10,983 nt of DNA from [Eubacterium] saphenum (lineage in GTDB: Bacteria > Bacillota > Clostridia > Oscillospirales > Ruminococcaceae): assembly GCA_004555855.1 (NCBI GenBank), contig SFJQ01000053.1:1-10983 (forward strand). The letters are read 5' to 3'. Each line of letters begins with the position of its first letter. Position 1 is the first letter of the stretch. Shown here in pieces: positions 1-7,161 of the stretch. The notes beneath the pieces were generated by a model that worked only from the letters and a program-made list of their open reading frames with translations, was not told where the DNA came from and ran no database searches. Made by a program: the position numbers and the translations under genes.

Positions 1-1113
1 ATCTCTCCCGGTGAGAGCGATGAAACTCTTGTTACAAAGGTTTTGGCACGAAAGGCGGAACTTATGAAAGAAAACGACACCAAAAAAACCACCAAAAATG
101 TATTTTTTAGAAAAGCGGTTGTCATACCTGCGGCGGCTGTTCTGACGCTTGGAACGGCAACTCTCACCGTTGGCGCTGTCAATAATTGGGATTATTCAAA
201 GGCGTTCAGGGGAATGTTCGCCGCGAAATATGAGGGAAATGTTTCGGTTGTCGAGCAGGTTTCAGATAATTCCACGACATCGAGTTCAATCACCGAAAGC
301 GCTCCCACATCAACCTCGCTCACCGAAAGCACAAATATCGAGTACGTTCCCGAAAAGCCCATCGGTACTTTTGATTTCGAGAAATACGGAAAGCAGCTCG
401 GAATTGTGCTGAAGGGCGACGGAATTACGGCAACGCTTGACGGAATGTTGGTTTACGATGATTTGTGCTACATTATGTACACAACCGAGGCAACCGACGA
501 GCTTCTCGCGAAAACCGGCGGCGAAGTGCCGGGACTGCGGATTGATTTTGCAAATTACGGGGTAAGGATTGATGGAAGAATTGCCGGCGGAATGGGATAC
601 AAAACCGAAGGTATTTCTCAAAACAAAAACAAAAAAACAGGTTGTATTGAAATCAGTTATGATTCCGTTGACCTTGCGGGAAAAACGCTGAATATTGATT
701 TCCTTTCCGAAACTATTCTTGGGAATAAATCAACGGCACTTATCAAGCAACACGTTGATATCCCGATTGATTTCAATCTTCCTGAGAATATTGAGAAAGA
801 ACTCAGTTTCAAGCTGAAAACCGACAACTTTTACGGTGAAATTAACAAGGTCAAGGTTTCGGGACTCCGTTCTGTTCTATATTTCGCGGGCATAGAAACC
901 GGTGAATATGAAAGCTATGATATAAATGAAGCGGTTATCACCCTTAAAGACGGCACAACGGTTGTTGCAAAGTGCTCCGGCGCGGCAGGCGGAACGGTTT
1001 CCGATAATAATTCCGTGAATTATAAGGGCGAAATCGAGCTTCGCTACACCTACCCCATCGACCCCTCAGACGTTTCAAGCATAACCTTCGGCGACTACAC
1101 AATCAATCTCTGA
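1..1113 (+). CDS. Membrane-anchored anti-sigma-factor-like protein (DUF4179-type), 5' end outside the window
   Basis: The reading frame is open from base 1, giving 370 visible residues to the TGA at 1111, so the true start lies upstream. TTG 43 and ATG 64 are possible internal starts, but the preceding residues (ISPGESDETLVTKVLARKAE) look like the short charged cytoplasmic segment of clostridial anti-sigma proteins. A basic stretch is followed by one membrane segment at about visible residues 39-60, then WDYSKAFRGMF, a Ser/Thr-rich linker (about 86-111) and a beta-rich extracytoplasmic domain of about 250 residues. The topology (cytoplasm in, C-terminus out) and the N-terminal pattern resemble ECF anti-sigma/DUF4179 proteins, whose sigma factor gene is usually just upstream; that part is not visible here. 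The family call is by resemblance only. It could equally be a membrane-anchored surface protein of unknown role. Confidence 0.6.
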   Translation: MSPGESDETLVTKVLARKAELMKENDTKKTTKNVFFRKAVVIPAAAVLTLGTATLTVGAVNNWDYSKAFRGMFAAKYEGNVSVVEQVSDNSTTSSSITESAPTSTSLTESTNIEYVPEKPIGTFDFEKYGKQLGIVLKGDGITATLDGMLVYDDLCYIMYTTEATDELLAKTGGEVPGLRIDFANYGVRIDGRIAGGMGYKTEGISQNKNKKTGCIEISYDSVDLAGKTLNIDFLSETILGNKSTALIKQHVDIPIDFNLPENIEKELSFKLKTDNFYGEINKVKVSGLRSVLYFAGIETGEYESYDINEAVITLKDGTTVVAKCSGAAGGTVSDNNSVNYKGEIELRYTYPIDPSDVSSITFGDYTINL

Positions 1114-1134
1114 TATCTTCCCCTCAATTATTTT

Positions 1135-1167
1135 CGCTCCCTCGAACATTTCGGGGGAGCGCTTTTT
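1135..1167 (+). terminator. Rho-independent terminator after the anti-sigma-like gene
   Basis: CGCTCCCTCG (1135-1144) pairs with CGGGGGAGCG (1152-1161), a 10-bp stem with one G-T wobble and a 7-base loop, followed by C and five Ts (1163-1167). It lies 21 bases past the stop of the upstream + gene. It also starts just after the stop codon of the convergent - gene, but read on that strand the hairpin is followed by AAAATAATTGA, a poor U-tract. It should therefore terminate + transcripts well and - transcripts weakly. Confidence 0.85.
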
Positions 1168-1829
1168 CAGTAAAAAAACCTGTTTCCGTCGATATCGATA
1201 GCAAGTTGCTGCGTTTCGTGCCACGCGGAGGCAACCATTGTCGAATTATAGTAGCAGTAAATATCATCGTCCACGCATTTCAGCCCCTTGTCAAACACAT
1301 CGGAAACCGCCTTTTTGCTGCGCGGATTTGCGTAGCTCATTGCCGCGTAGCCGAAGTTTGCGAAGGTTTCGTGCGGCGTTTGGTCGAACCGCTCGCAGCC
1401 GTTTCTTATGCACTGCGCGGTCAAAATCAGAAGCCGATAATCGGGACACCAGCCCGCTTCGTGCATCACCGTCCGCTCAATCAAATCGCGCTCGCTTTCT
1501 GTCAGCGCATACGCTCCGTCATAATAAAACGGCTCTTCGATAAAATCCGTTTCCTTGACAACATCATACCACTCCCATTCAACGCTTGCGGGAATATCCG
1601 GCTCCTGCTCGATAATCAGCTCGGGAGCGGCTTTGCGAGCGAGTTCAAGCTCTTTCGCTTTCTCTAATCTCACTTTTTCGTCAATCCTGCGGACTTCCTC
1701 GAAAAACGGCTGTTCCACAACAACCGACTTTGAGTTTTGCACGCATTTATCCGCAGAAACGCTCCCGCATACCAACAGCGGAGCCGCCAAAACAGTGGCA
1801 GCAAACGCTGTCAAATGTGTTTTGCTCAT
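1167..1829 (-). CDS. Secreted SleB-like cell wall hydrolase family protein
   Basis: Predicted 220-residue protein. Residues 1-26 form a signal peptide (basic start, hydrophobic core, cleavage probably after SVSA). A charged, probably helical linker of about 40 residues follows, then a C-terminal domain of about 115 residues beginning TESERDLIERTVMHEAG. The Glu in HEAG sits where SleB/CwlJ-type hydrolases (Hydrolase_2 family) keep their catalytic Glu. The following AQCIRNGCE matches the AVAxVIxNR segment, and the terminal DIDGNRFFY matches the closing G-H/N-x-F-Y motif. In that family the domain cleaves peptidoglycan, in SleB during spore germination; whether this copy acts in sporulation, germination or growth cannot be told. 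Start choice: AAAGG (plus-strand 1838-1842) is 8 bases from the ATG at 1829 but only 2 from the in-frame ATG at 1835, so 1829 is preferred. It is probably a single-gene unit, since a hairpin (1917-1955) separates it from the gene behind it. Confidence 0.75.
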   Translation of the reverse strand: MSKTHLTAFAATVLAAPLLVCGSVSADKCVQNSKSVVVEQPFFEEVRRIDEKVRLEKAKELELARKAAPELIIEQEPDIPASVEWEWYDVVKETDFIEEPFYYDGAYALTESERDLIERTVMHEAGWCPDYRLLILTAQCIRNGCERFDQTPHETFANFGYAAMSYANPRSKKAVSDVFDKGLKCVDDDIYCYYNSTMVASAWHETQQLAIDIDGNRFFY

Positions 1830-1916
1830 ATTCATCGCCTTTCAAAAAAGTTTTCAAGACATAGAATATGCGCGGAATGTACGAAATAATGATTGCTGCT
1901 TCCGGTAATTTCTGAC

Positions 1917-1955
1917 AAAAAAATCGAGCCTGTCCAAAAAGATAAGCTCGGATTT
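1917..1955 (-). terminator. Probable rho-independent terminator of the CCA-like gene
   Basis: On the - strand, CGAGC (plus 1946-1950) pairs with GCTCG (plus 1925-1929), flanked by AAAAT/ATTTT, with a 16-base loop and seven consecutive Ts (plus 1917-1923). The GC part of the stem is short and the loop large, so it is less certain than the other terminators here. It sits 18-56 bases after the stop of the gene ending at 1973, the right place for its 3' end. Confidence 0.6.
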
Positions 1956-1972
1956 TATACAATTTTGCAGAA

Positions 1973-3469
1973 TTATGACTTGTTTTTCCTGAAAATCGGC
2001 TCGGAGCGTCTGCCCTTGGCTTTTTGCTCTTTCTCGCGCTGTTCCTTTTCAATTTGAGCGCGGCGGCGGGCTTCTTCGATTTGCTCGAGCTTCTGCTTGC
2101 TGCTCTCAACCATATCCAGCAGCATCAGTCGATTGTTGAACGAAGGCTTGTCCAGAACCACGTCAAAAAGCGCGTTCAGAAGGTCTTGAGCTTCGGCGTC
2201 CGATTTCACCAGCCTGCGCTCGATAAGCTCCTGTTTTGTTATCGCGAGCTGGCTTATATCGTAACACTCGCCCGTTTCGATAATCTCGTTCAGCGCGGCA
2301 AGACTTTCGCGGAGCTTTATGGTTTGCTCAGGCTCGCTGTCAACCTTTTTTGCGCGACTGTCCGCGATTTCGCAGAGCAGAAGATTTTTCAAGTCCTCGA
2401 AACCAAGCTCGCGTATAAGCGCTTTCAGTTTTTTTCGTTCCTCGGGAATTGGCACGTCGTGGTGATAAACCAGCCAGCTTATCTCCTCCGCCATATTTTT
2501 CGGGAACTCAAGCCGGCGCATTATCCCCTCGGCAAGCAGTCTGCTTCGTTCACCGTGACCCTTGAAATGCCCGTGACCTTTCGCGTCGATTGACATACAG
2601 TCGGGCTTCCCGAGGTCGTGAAACAGCATAGCAAAGCGGATTTTCGGCTCGGGGAGCGCGTACCCGACAGACTTTGCGATATGCGTCCACACGTCAAAAT
2701 CGTGGTGACGGGAGCGCTGTTCAAGACCAACGCACGGCTCAATCTCGGGGAGAACGTGCTTTAAAATATCGGCGTTCTGTTCAAGAGCGCGCGTGGCAAA
2801 TTTCCCCATAACGATACGCTGAAGCTCCTCGCGCACCGACTCGTTGTCCGCGTAATCAAAGCAGGCAACATTTGCGCGCATACAGTCGCGGGTTTTTTCT
2901 TCAATTTCGTACTCGTCCTCAGCGCAGTAGCGGATTGCTTCAAGCAGCCTCACGGGCTTCGTGGTAAAGCTCCGCGACATATCGTAAACCGTTTCTGCAA
3001 CGGGCTTTCCGCCGACTTTTACGTTCAACGTGACGTTTTCCCCGATAGCGACAATCTGCTTGACCTCACCCGTCAGCGCGGATTTTCCGTCATACAGGTC
3101 GATAAGCCCCGTTTTCGGCGAGAAAGCCATCGCGTTCATCGTGAAGCCGCGCCGCGCGAGGTCGGTTTCAAGGTCGGTCGCGTACATAATTCGGTTTCCG
3201 ACAATTTCCCGACGGTACGGCGAAATCTGTATCACCATTCCGAGAATTGTCACGAGAATTTCTCCGCGCGCCGCGCCCTCCTCCGAGAGCCGATATTCGC
3301 GGAACGCGAAAAGTATATCGTTTATCTCGGCATTTGTCACGATATCGTAGTCCTGCGGCGAGTTCCCCAGCACAAGCTCTCTCACGCACGCGCCGACTAT
3401 ATAAGCCTCAAATCCTGCGTCCTCGAGCTTTGTGAGAGCCTCGGTTATCTGGTCGGGCAGTATTATCAT
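1973..3469 (-). CDS. cca: CCA-adding enzyme / poly(A) polymerase family protein with HD domain, divergent catalytic motifs
   Basis: 498 residues. The N-terminal third has the class II nucleotidyltransferase fold: YIVGACVRELVLG (23-35), the metal-binding pair D40-Y-D42, DLARRGFTMNAMAF (103-116) and RLLEAIRY (174-181). The middle third is an HD phosphohydrolase domain with H284-D285, a GHGHFKGHGERS segment (298-309) and H336-H337-D338, as in E. coli-type CCA enzymes. The last 40 residues are a charged coiled-coil tail. The family adds or repairs the tRNA 3' CCA end in the cytoplasm. Several usually constant positions differ: GGxVRD is GACVRE, RRDFT is RRGFT, and the EDxxRxxRAxRF nucleotide-recognition motif reads TKPVRLLEAIRY after an insert of about 20 residues. 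The DxD pair and HD residues remain. It could be a diverged CCA enzyme or a paralogue with another task. GGAG (plus 3478-3481) lies 8 bases before the ATG, and a strong promoter lies behind it. Confidence 0.8.
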   Translation of the reverse strand: MIILPDQITEALTKLEDAGFEAYIVGACVRELVLGNSPQDYDIVTNAEINDILFAFREYRLSEEGAARGEILVTILGMVIQISPYRREIVGNRIMYATDLETDLARRGFTMNAMAFSPKTGLIDLYDGKSALTGEVKQIVAIGENVTLNVKVGGKPVAETVYDMSRSFTTKPVRLLEAIRYCAEDEYEIEEKTRDCMRANVACFDYADNESVREELQRIVMGKFATRALEQNADILKHVLPEIEPCVGLEQRSRHHDFDVWTHIAKSVGYALPEPKIRFAMLFHDLGKPDCMSIDAKGHGHFKGHGERSRLLAEGIMRRLEFPKNMAEEISWLVYHHDVPIPEERKKLKALIRELGFEDLKNLLLCEIADSRAKKVDSEPEQTIKLRESLAALNEIIETGECYDISQLAITKQELIERRLVKSDAEAQDLLNALFDVVLDKPSFNNRLMLLDMVESSKQKLEQIEEARRRAQIEKEQREKEQKAKGRRSEPIFRKNKS

Positions 3470-3529
3470 CTTTTCAGCTCCTGTTAAATTTTTACAATTT
3501 GTGTTTTCATCTCACATTTTCCTATTTTA

Positions 3530-3558
3530 ATTATACTACTTTGCCGTGATTTATTCAA
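3530..3558 (-). promoter_or_regulatory. Sigma-A promoter for the CCA-like gene
   Basis: On the - strand: TTGAAT (-35, plus 3553-3558), a 17-base spacer, then a perfect TATAAT (-10, plus 3530-3535). Transcription should begin near 3523, giving a leader of about 54 bases before the ATG at 3469. Spacing and hexamers match the vegetative housekeeping consensus, so this gene is probably expressed during growth. Confidence 0.8.
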
Positions 3559-3574
3559 GAGATTTTCCGAAAAA

Positions 3575-3620
3575 TTTGTGAAAAGGTGAAAAAATTCACA
3601 AAAACACTTGCATTTTGTGA
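3575..3620. promoter_or_regulatory. Three TTTGTGA/TCACAAA half-sites, candidate operator
   Basis: TTTGTGAA (3575-3582) and TTCACAAA (3595-3602) form an exact 8-base inverted repeat with 12 bases between. A third half-site, TTTGTGA (3614-3620), inverts again relative to the second, with 11 bases between, and lies inside the spacer of the + promoter. Half-site centres are 21 and 18 bases apart. The position over one promoter and next to the divergent one suits a repressor or activator site, but no regulator is known from this sequence and AT-rich DNA can give such matches by chance. Confidence 0.35.
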
Positions 3621-3636
3621 GAAGATATTGTATAAT
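3608..3636 (+). promoter_or_regulatory. Sigma-A promoter for the EF-G-like gene
   Basis: TTGCAT (-35, 3608-3613), a 17-base spacer and a perfect TATAAT (-10, 3631-3636). The start point is expected near 3643, leaving a leader of about 47 bases. The promoter is back to back with the - strand promoter at 3530-3558, with 49 bases between the two -35 boxes. Confidence 0.85.
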
Positions 3637-3642
3637 ATTATT

Positions 3643-3681
3643 AAATCGGGGGAAAATACCCGAATATTCTAAATCGGGAGG
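3643..3681 (+). promoter_or_regulatory. Leader with two alternative 5-bp stems, one overlapping the ribosome binding site
   Basis: The predicted leader holds AAATCGGG twice (3643-3650 and 3671-3678), with CCCGA (3659-3663) between them. CCCGA can pair with the first TCGGG (8-base loop) or with the second TCGGG (10-base loop). The second copy runs into the Shine-Dalgarno GGAGG (3677-3681), which is 8 bases from the ATG at 3690. The two stems exclude each other, so the leader could switch ribosome access. Stems of 5 bp are weak and this reading is an inference. Confidence 0.3.
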
Positions 3682-3689
3682 AAAAATCT

Positions 3690-5702
3690 ATGAAAACTTT
3701 CAAAGCGGACAGCATCAGAAACATCGTGATGGCAGGTCACGGCGGAAGCGGAAAAACCGCGCTCACCGAGGCTATGCTGTTTAAGTGCGGAATTACCGAC
3801 AGAATGGGAAACACCGCCGAGGGAAACACCGTCTGCGACTTTGACGATGAAGAAATCAAGAGAAAAATTTCGATAAACGCCGCTATGGCAAATATGGTTT
3901 GGAATGACACCAAAATCAATGTTATCGACGCTCCCGGACAGTTTGATTTTATCGGCGGCTTGTACGAGGGAATCCGCGCCGCGGAAAGCGTTATCGTCTG
4001 CGTTAACGGCAAGGACGGCGTTTGTCCCGGCACAATCAAGGCTTATAAACTTGCCGAGAAAATGAACAAGGCGAGAATGCTCGCGGTCACCTGTATGGAG
4101 GTTGAAAACAGCGACTTCTACCGCGTGTTCACCGAGATGAAAACCAGCTTCGGTCCGACGGTTTGCCCGATTGTCGTGCCGTATGACAAGAACGGTCCCG
4201 TTGAAGCATACATAAATCTGCTCACGATGAAAGCGTACAAATACGACAAGAAGGGCGTTCCGACCGAGGTTGAAATGCCCGCGTCCGAGAACCGAATTGC
4301 GGGACTTCGCGCTGCGATGGCGGAGGCTGTTGCGGAAACCAACGAGGAGTTTATGGACAAATTCTTCAACGAGGAGGAGTTCACCCACGAGGAGCTTGTC
4401 AAGGGTATTCACGACGGCGTTGCAAACGGCACGATAACGCCTGTTGTATGCTGCGCGAACGACACGCTTTCGGGCGTTGATATGCTGCTTGACGCGGTTA
4501 CGAAAATGCTTCCTTCGCCCAACGAGAGAAAGCTTGAAGAAGCAGACGGCAAGGTTCTCGATTATGACGAAACAAAGCCGCTGAAGGCGATAATATTCAA
4601 GACGGTTGCCGACCCGTTTGTCGGAAAAATCAGCTATGTAAAGGTTGTTCAGGGCAAACTCACGGCAAAATCCGTTCCCGTTTCGACAGCGGGCACGGAG
4701 CTGCGTTTCGGAAAACTTGTGACGGTTAACGGCAAAAAGCAGGAGGAAACGCCGGAAGTTTGGGCGGGCGACATCTGCGCTGTCACGAAACTTGACGCAA
4801 GTACCGGCGACACGCTCTGCGACGCGTCCGATTTGACTGCGCTTGCGCCGATGGAGTTCCCGAAGGCTTGCTATTTCAGGACGGTTAAACTCGCGGCAAA
4901 CGGCGATGAGGGCAAGCTCTCGACCGCTATCAGACGTCTTCTTGAGGAGGACAGAACGCTCGAGTATGTCCACAATCACGAAACTCACGAGCGCATTATC
5001 GGCGGTCTTGGCGAGCAGCACTTGGACGTTGCCGTGGGCAAGCTGAAGAGCAAATTCGGTATGGACGTGACGCTTCAGGCACCGAAGGTTCCGTTCCGTG
5101 AGGCAATCCGCAAAAAGGTTGTTATCGAGGCGAAGCACAAGAAGCAGTCGGGCGGTCACGGACAGTACGGTCACGTTAAAATCGAGTTTGAGCCGTATGA
5201 CAAAGACGAGCTGCTGTTTGAGGAGAAGATTTTCGGCGGCTCTGTACCGAAGAATTTCTTCCCCGCAATCGAAAAGGGCTTGCAGGAAAGCTCGGAAAAG
5301 GGTATAATCGGCGGCTATCCCGTGGTTCGTCTGAAAGCGACCTTGCTCGACGGCAGCTATCACCCTGTTGACAGCTCGGAGCTTGCGTTCAAGACGGCGG
5401 CTTCAATGGCATTCCACAGCTGTATGGAGCAGGCTCAGCCTTATCTTCTTGAGCCGGTTGACTCGTACAAAATTCTCGTTCCCGACGACAAACAGGGCGA
5501 TGTGATGAGCGTTTTGTCGAAGCGCAGAGGCTCGGTGCTCGGAATGAACAGCGTTGGCGATGGAATGACCGAGCTTACCGCTGAAGCTCCCGAAGCGGAA
5601 ATGCAGGATTTCGCGCTGGTTCTCAGACAGATTACTCAGGGACTTGGCGAATTTACCGCGGAATTTGCGCGCTATGATATGGCGGCAACGGCGACAGTCT
5701 GA
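3690..5702 (+). CDS. EF-G-like translational GTPase (EF-G2 type)
   Basis: 670 residues in the full five-domain EF-G layout: G domain 1 to about 275, domain II about 297-380, III about 390-462, IV about 465-585, V about 590-670. The P-loop is GHGGSGKT (16-23), the form of the EF-G2/EF-G-like branch rather than the GHIDAGKTT of true EF-G. Switch I keeps KRKISI (57-62). Domain IV has KQSGGHGQYG (485-494) and DGSYHPVDSSELAFK (554-568), and domain V has RRGSVLGM (612-619). Two G-domain motifs are odd: DTPGH is DAPGQ (80-84), so the catalytic His is Gln, and the guanine-specifying NKxD appears as TCME (134-137). The family acts on the ribosome; the role of EF-G2 members is poorly defined and this one may hydrolyse GTP slowly or not at all. 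It stands alone between a strong promoter and a strong terminator, so it is probably a growth-expressed single-gene unit, apart from the sporulation operon downstream. Confidence 0.9.
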   Translation: MKTFKADSIRNIVMAGHGGSGKTALTEAMLFKCGITDRMGNTAEGNTVCDFDDEEIKRKISINAAMANMVWNDTKINVIDAPGQFDFIGGLYEGIRAAESVIVCVNGKDGVCPGTIKAYKLAEKMNKARMLAVTCMEVENSDFYRVFTEMKTSFGPTVCPIVVPYDKNGPVEAYINLLTMKAYKYDKKGVPTEVEMPASENRIAGLRAAMAEAVAETNEEFMDKFFNEEEFTHEELVKGIHDGVANGTITPVVCCANDTLSGVDMLLDAVTKMLPSPNERKLEEADGKVLDYDETKPLKAIIFKTVADPFVGKISYVKVVQGKLTAKSVPVSTAGTELRFGKLVTVNGKKQEETPEVWAGDICAVTKLDASTGDTLCDASDLTALAPMEFPKACYFRTVKLAANGDEGKLSTAIRRLLEEDRTLEYVHNHETHERIIGGLGEQHLDVAVGKLKSKFGMDVTLQAPKVPFREAIRKKVVIEAKHKKQSGGHGQYGHVKIEFEPYDKDELLFEEKIFGGSVPKNFFPAIEKGLQESSEKGIIGGYPVVRLKATLLDGSYHPVDSSELAFKTAASMAFHSCMEQAQPYLLEPVDSYKILVPDDKQGDVMSVLSKRRGSVLGMNSVGDGMTELTAEAPEAEMQDFALVLRQITQGLGEFTAEFARYDMAATATV

Positions 5703-5730
5703 TTTTTGGCTTCCTCATAAAATATATTGT

Positions 5731-5762
5731 TCCCGTTTGGATTTTCCGAGCGGGATTTTTTT
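5731..5762 (+). terminator. Strong rho-independent terminator of the EF-G-like gene
   Basis: TCCCGTTTGGA (5731-5741) pairs along its full 11 bases with TCCGAGCGGGA (5745-5755), including two G-T wobbles, with a TTT loop and a run of seven Ts (5756-5762). It lies 28 bases past the stop codon and isolates the spoIIIA operon from this transcript. Confidence 0.93.
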
Positions 5763-5782
5763 GTTCTAAGCGCGGGATTACC

Positions 5783-5810
5783 GTCATAGAATTTAGCAAA
5801 ACGGACAAGT
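5783..5810 (+). promoter_or_regulatory. Weak candidate for the sigma-E promoter of spoIIIA
   Basis: A strong terminator ends at 5762 and spoIIIAA begins at 5829, so the operon's promoter should lie between. In Bacillus subtilis spoIIIA is read by mother-cell sigma-E. Here TCATAGA (5784-5790) resembles the sigma-E -35 element (KMATATT, 5 of 7) and CGGACAAG (5802-5809) resembles the -10 element (CATACAAT, 5 of 8). The gap of 11 bases is shorter than the usual 13-15, and no sigma-A promoter is seen. The location is likely right; the exact elements are uncertain. Confidence 0.3.
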
Positions 5811-5828
5811 CAAAAAGGAGGAATTTCA

Positions 5829-6674
5829 ATGATAACGGCAAAGAAACCGCTTTTGGCTTCGATAGCGAAAATCCGCATCACAAAGCCGATTTCCGAGATT
5901 GCCGAGATAAGAATAAGGGCGGGCAGGGAAGCGGCTGTGGTTGACATTCGCGGCGAAACGAGCTATTGCTCCGAGCCGTTTTCGGCAGCGGAAATCTCCG
6001 ATGTTTTCGCGGAAATCTGCAGGTATTCGGTGTACTCGTTTCAGGGTGAAATCGCTCAAGGGTACGTCACGCTGGACGGGGGAAACCGTGTTGGAATTTG
6101 CGGGACAGCGGTGTACAAAAACGGAAAAATCGACTTTTTCAAGGACATTTCGGGCTTGAATATCAGAATTGCACACGAGAAAATCGGATGTGCGGACGAG
6201 CTTTTCGAGCTTTTTTTTCGACACGGAGCGCGCTCGCTGATACTCGGCGGGAAGCCGCTTTCGGGCAAAACAACGCTGCTTCGGGACTTGGCGCGGCGGC
6301 TCTCGGAAACGCACCGCGTGACGATTATCGACAGCCGCAACGAGATTTCGGGGAGCGTTCGCGGAACGCCGTCGTTTGACGTCGGGAGAAACACGGACGT
6401 GCTGTGCGGCGCGGAAAAAAGTGACGGGATAATGATGGCGCTCAGGACGATGAGCCCCGAGGTGATAATCTGCGACGAAATAGCCGACGATGAGGAAGCG
6501 GTTGAGCGGTGCGCGTTTTGCGGCGTGAAGCTGATTGCGGCGGCGCATGCGGGGAGCATCGCCGAGCTGAAAAGCCGCTTTTCCGAAACGGGGATTCTGC
6601 GTTTTTTCGACTGCGCGGCGATTGTAAAAAACCGCGGCGAAATCAGCGAAACCGCGCTCGGAGAGGAGTTTTGA
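5829..6674 (+). CDS. spoIIIAA: Stage III sporulation protein AA, mother-cell ATPase of the SpoIIIA-SpoIIQ channel
   Basis: 281 residues. The N-terminal part has the EIRIRAGREA segment (26-35) typical of SpoIIIAA. The ATPase core has Walker A G141-KPLS-GKT148 (usually GPPGxGKT, so the loop is slightly unusual), DSRNEISG (168-175), the conserved stretch GRNTDVL to MMALRTMSPEVII (186-214) and Walker B VIICDE (212-217), followed by the KLIAAAHA sensor region (234-241). It belongs to the secretion-ATPase superfamily (type II/IV relatives) and is thought to power assembly or transport at the channel from the mother-cell cytoplasm. AAGGAGG ending at 5821 lies 7 bases before the ATG, the best ribosome site in the operon. 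First gene of the operon; spoIIIAB starts 1 base after its stop. Confidence 0.96.
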   Translation: MITAKKPLLASIAKIRITKPISEIAEIRIRAGREAAVVDIRGETSYCSEPFSAAEISDVFAEICRYSVYSFQGEIAQGYVTLDGGNRVGICGTAVYKNGKIDFFKDISGLNIRIAHEKIGCADELFELFFRHGARSLILGGKPLSGKTTLLRDLARRLSETHRVTIIDSRNEISGSVRGTPSFDVGRNTDVLCGAEKSDGIMMALRTMSPEVIICDEIADDEEAVERCAFCGVKLIAAAHAGSIAELKSRFSETGILRFFDCAAIVKNRGEISETALGEEF

Positions 6675-6675
6675 G

Positions 6676-7152
6676 ATGCGGGTTTTTCTGGCTCTGGCAG
6701 CGCTTTCGCTCTGCATTTTCGAGGGAATGCGAAAAAGCCTTTCGATGAAAAAACGCGCGGAATTTCTCGGTGAAATCCTCACGATGCTTCAGGATTTTTC
6801 GTCGGAAATCGTGCTTCGTGCGCCGACTTTTGAGCAGCTTGTCGAGAGAGAAAATTGCGCGTTTGCAAAAGATGTCGCTTCTCGAAAAGCAAGTTCCGCT
6901 GACATAAAAACGGCTTGGGAAAGCGCTTGCGCGGCTCTTCCGCAAAAAAACGAGGAAGCTGCGCTGTTGTCGGCATTCGGAAAAGCGCTGATAAACAGCG
7001 GCACGGAGGGCGCTCTTGAGGTTATCGCGGTGTATTCGGAGAAAATCGCTCGGCTTGAGAAACAGGCGCGCGATGATTTTTCGCAAAAGGGCGGCGCGTT
7101 CAGGAAAATCTGGGTGCTTTGCGGAATTGCTGCGGCAATTCTGATTGTATAA
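6676..7152 (+). CDS. spoIIIAB: Stage III sporulation protein AB
   Basis: 158 residues, close to the usual 170. The N-terminal membrane segment (about 2-18, with FEGM) is followed by KKRAEFLGEILTMLQDFSSEI (25-45) and RAPTFEQLVE, the signature start of SpoIIIAB with its helix bundle resembling type II secretion GspF. A second membrane segment closes the protein (about 142-158). GAGAGGAG (6661-6668) lies 7 bases before the ATG and inside the end of spoIIIAA. In the family's usual LGxxDxxxQ region this copy reads ALINSGTEGAL, a mild divergence. Its role is in the membrane platform that works with the AA ATPase. Confidence 0.92.
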   Translation: MRVFLALAALSLCIFEGMRKSLSMKKRAEFLGEILTMLQDFSSEIVLRAPTFEQLVERENCAFAKDVASRKASSADIKTAWESACAALPQKNEEAALLSAFGKALINSGTEGALEVIAVYSEKIARLEKQARDDFSQKGGAFRKIWVLCGIAAAILIV

Positions 7153-7161
7153 GGACGTTTT

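Noticed and set aside
1836..1916. Promoter of the SleB-like gene on the - strand
   Set aside because: A TATTCT-like -10 exists but no acceptable -35 at 16-18 bases. A sporulation-sigma promoter is possible, but I could not support one.
3669..5363. 564-residue open frame on the - strand across the EF-G-like gene
   Set aside because: It is fully antisense to a gene with clear family motifs, has no ribosome site or family resemblance, and is explained by codon bias leaving the opposite frame free of stops.
5826..6782. Long - strand open frame opposite spoIIIAA
   Set aside because: Basic, low-meaning composition and opposite a convincing SpoIIIAA; an antisense shadow.
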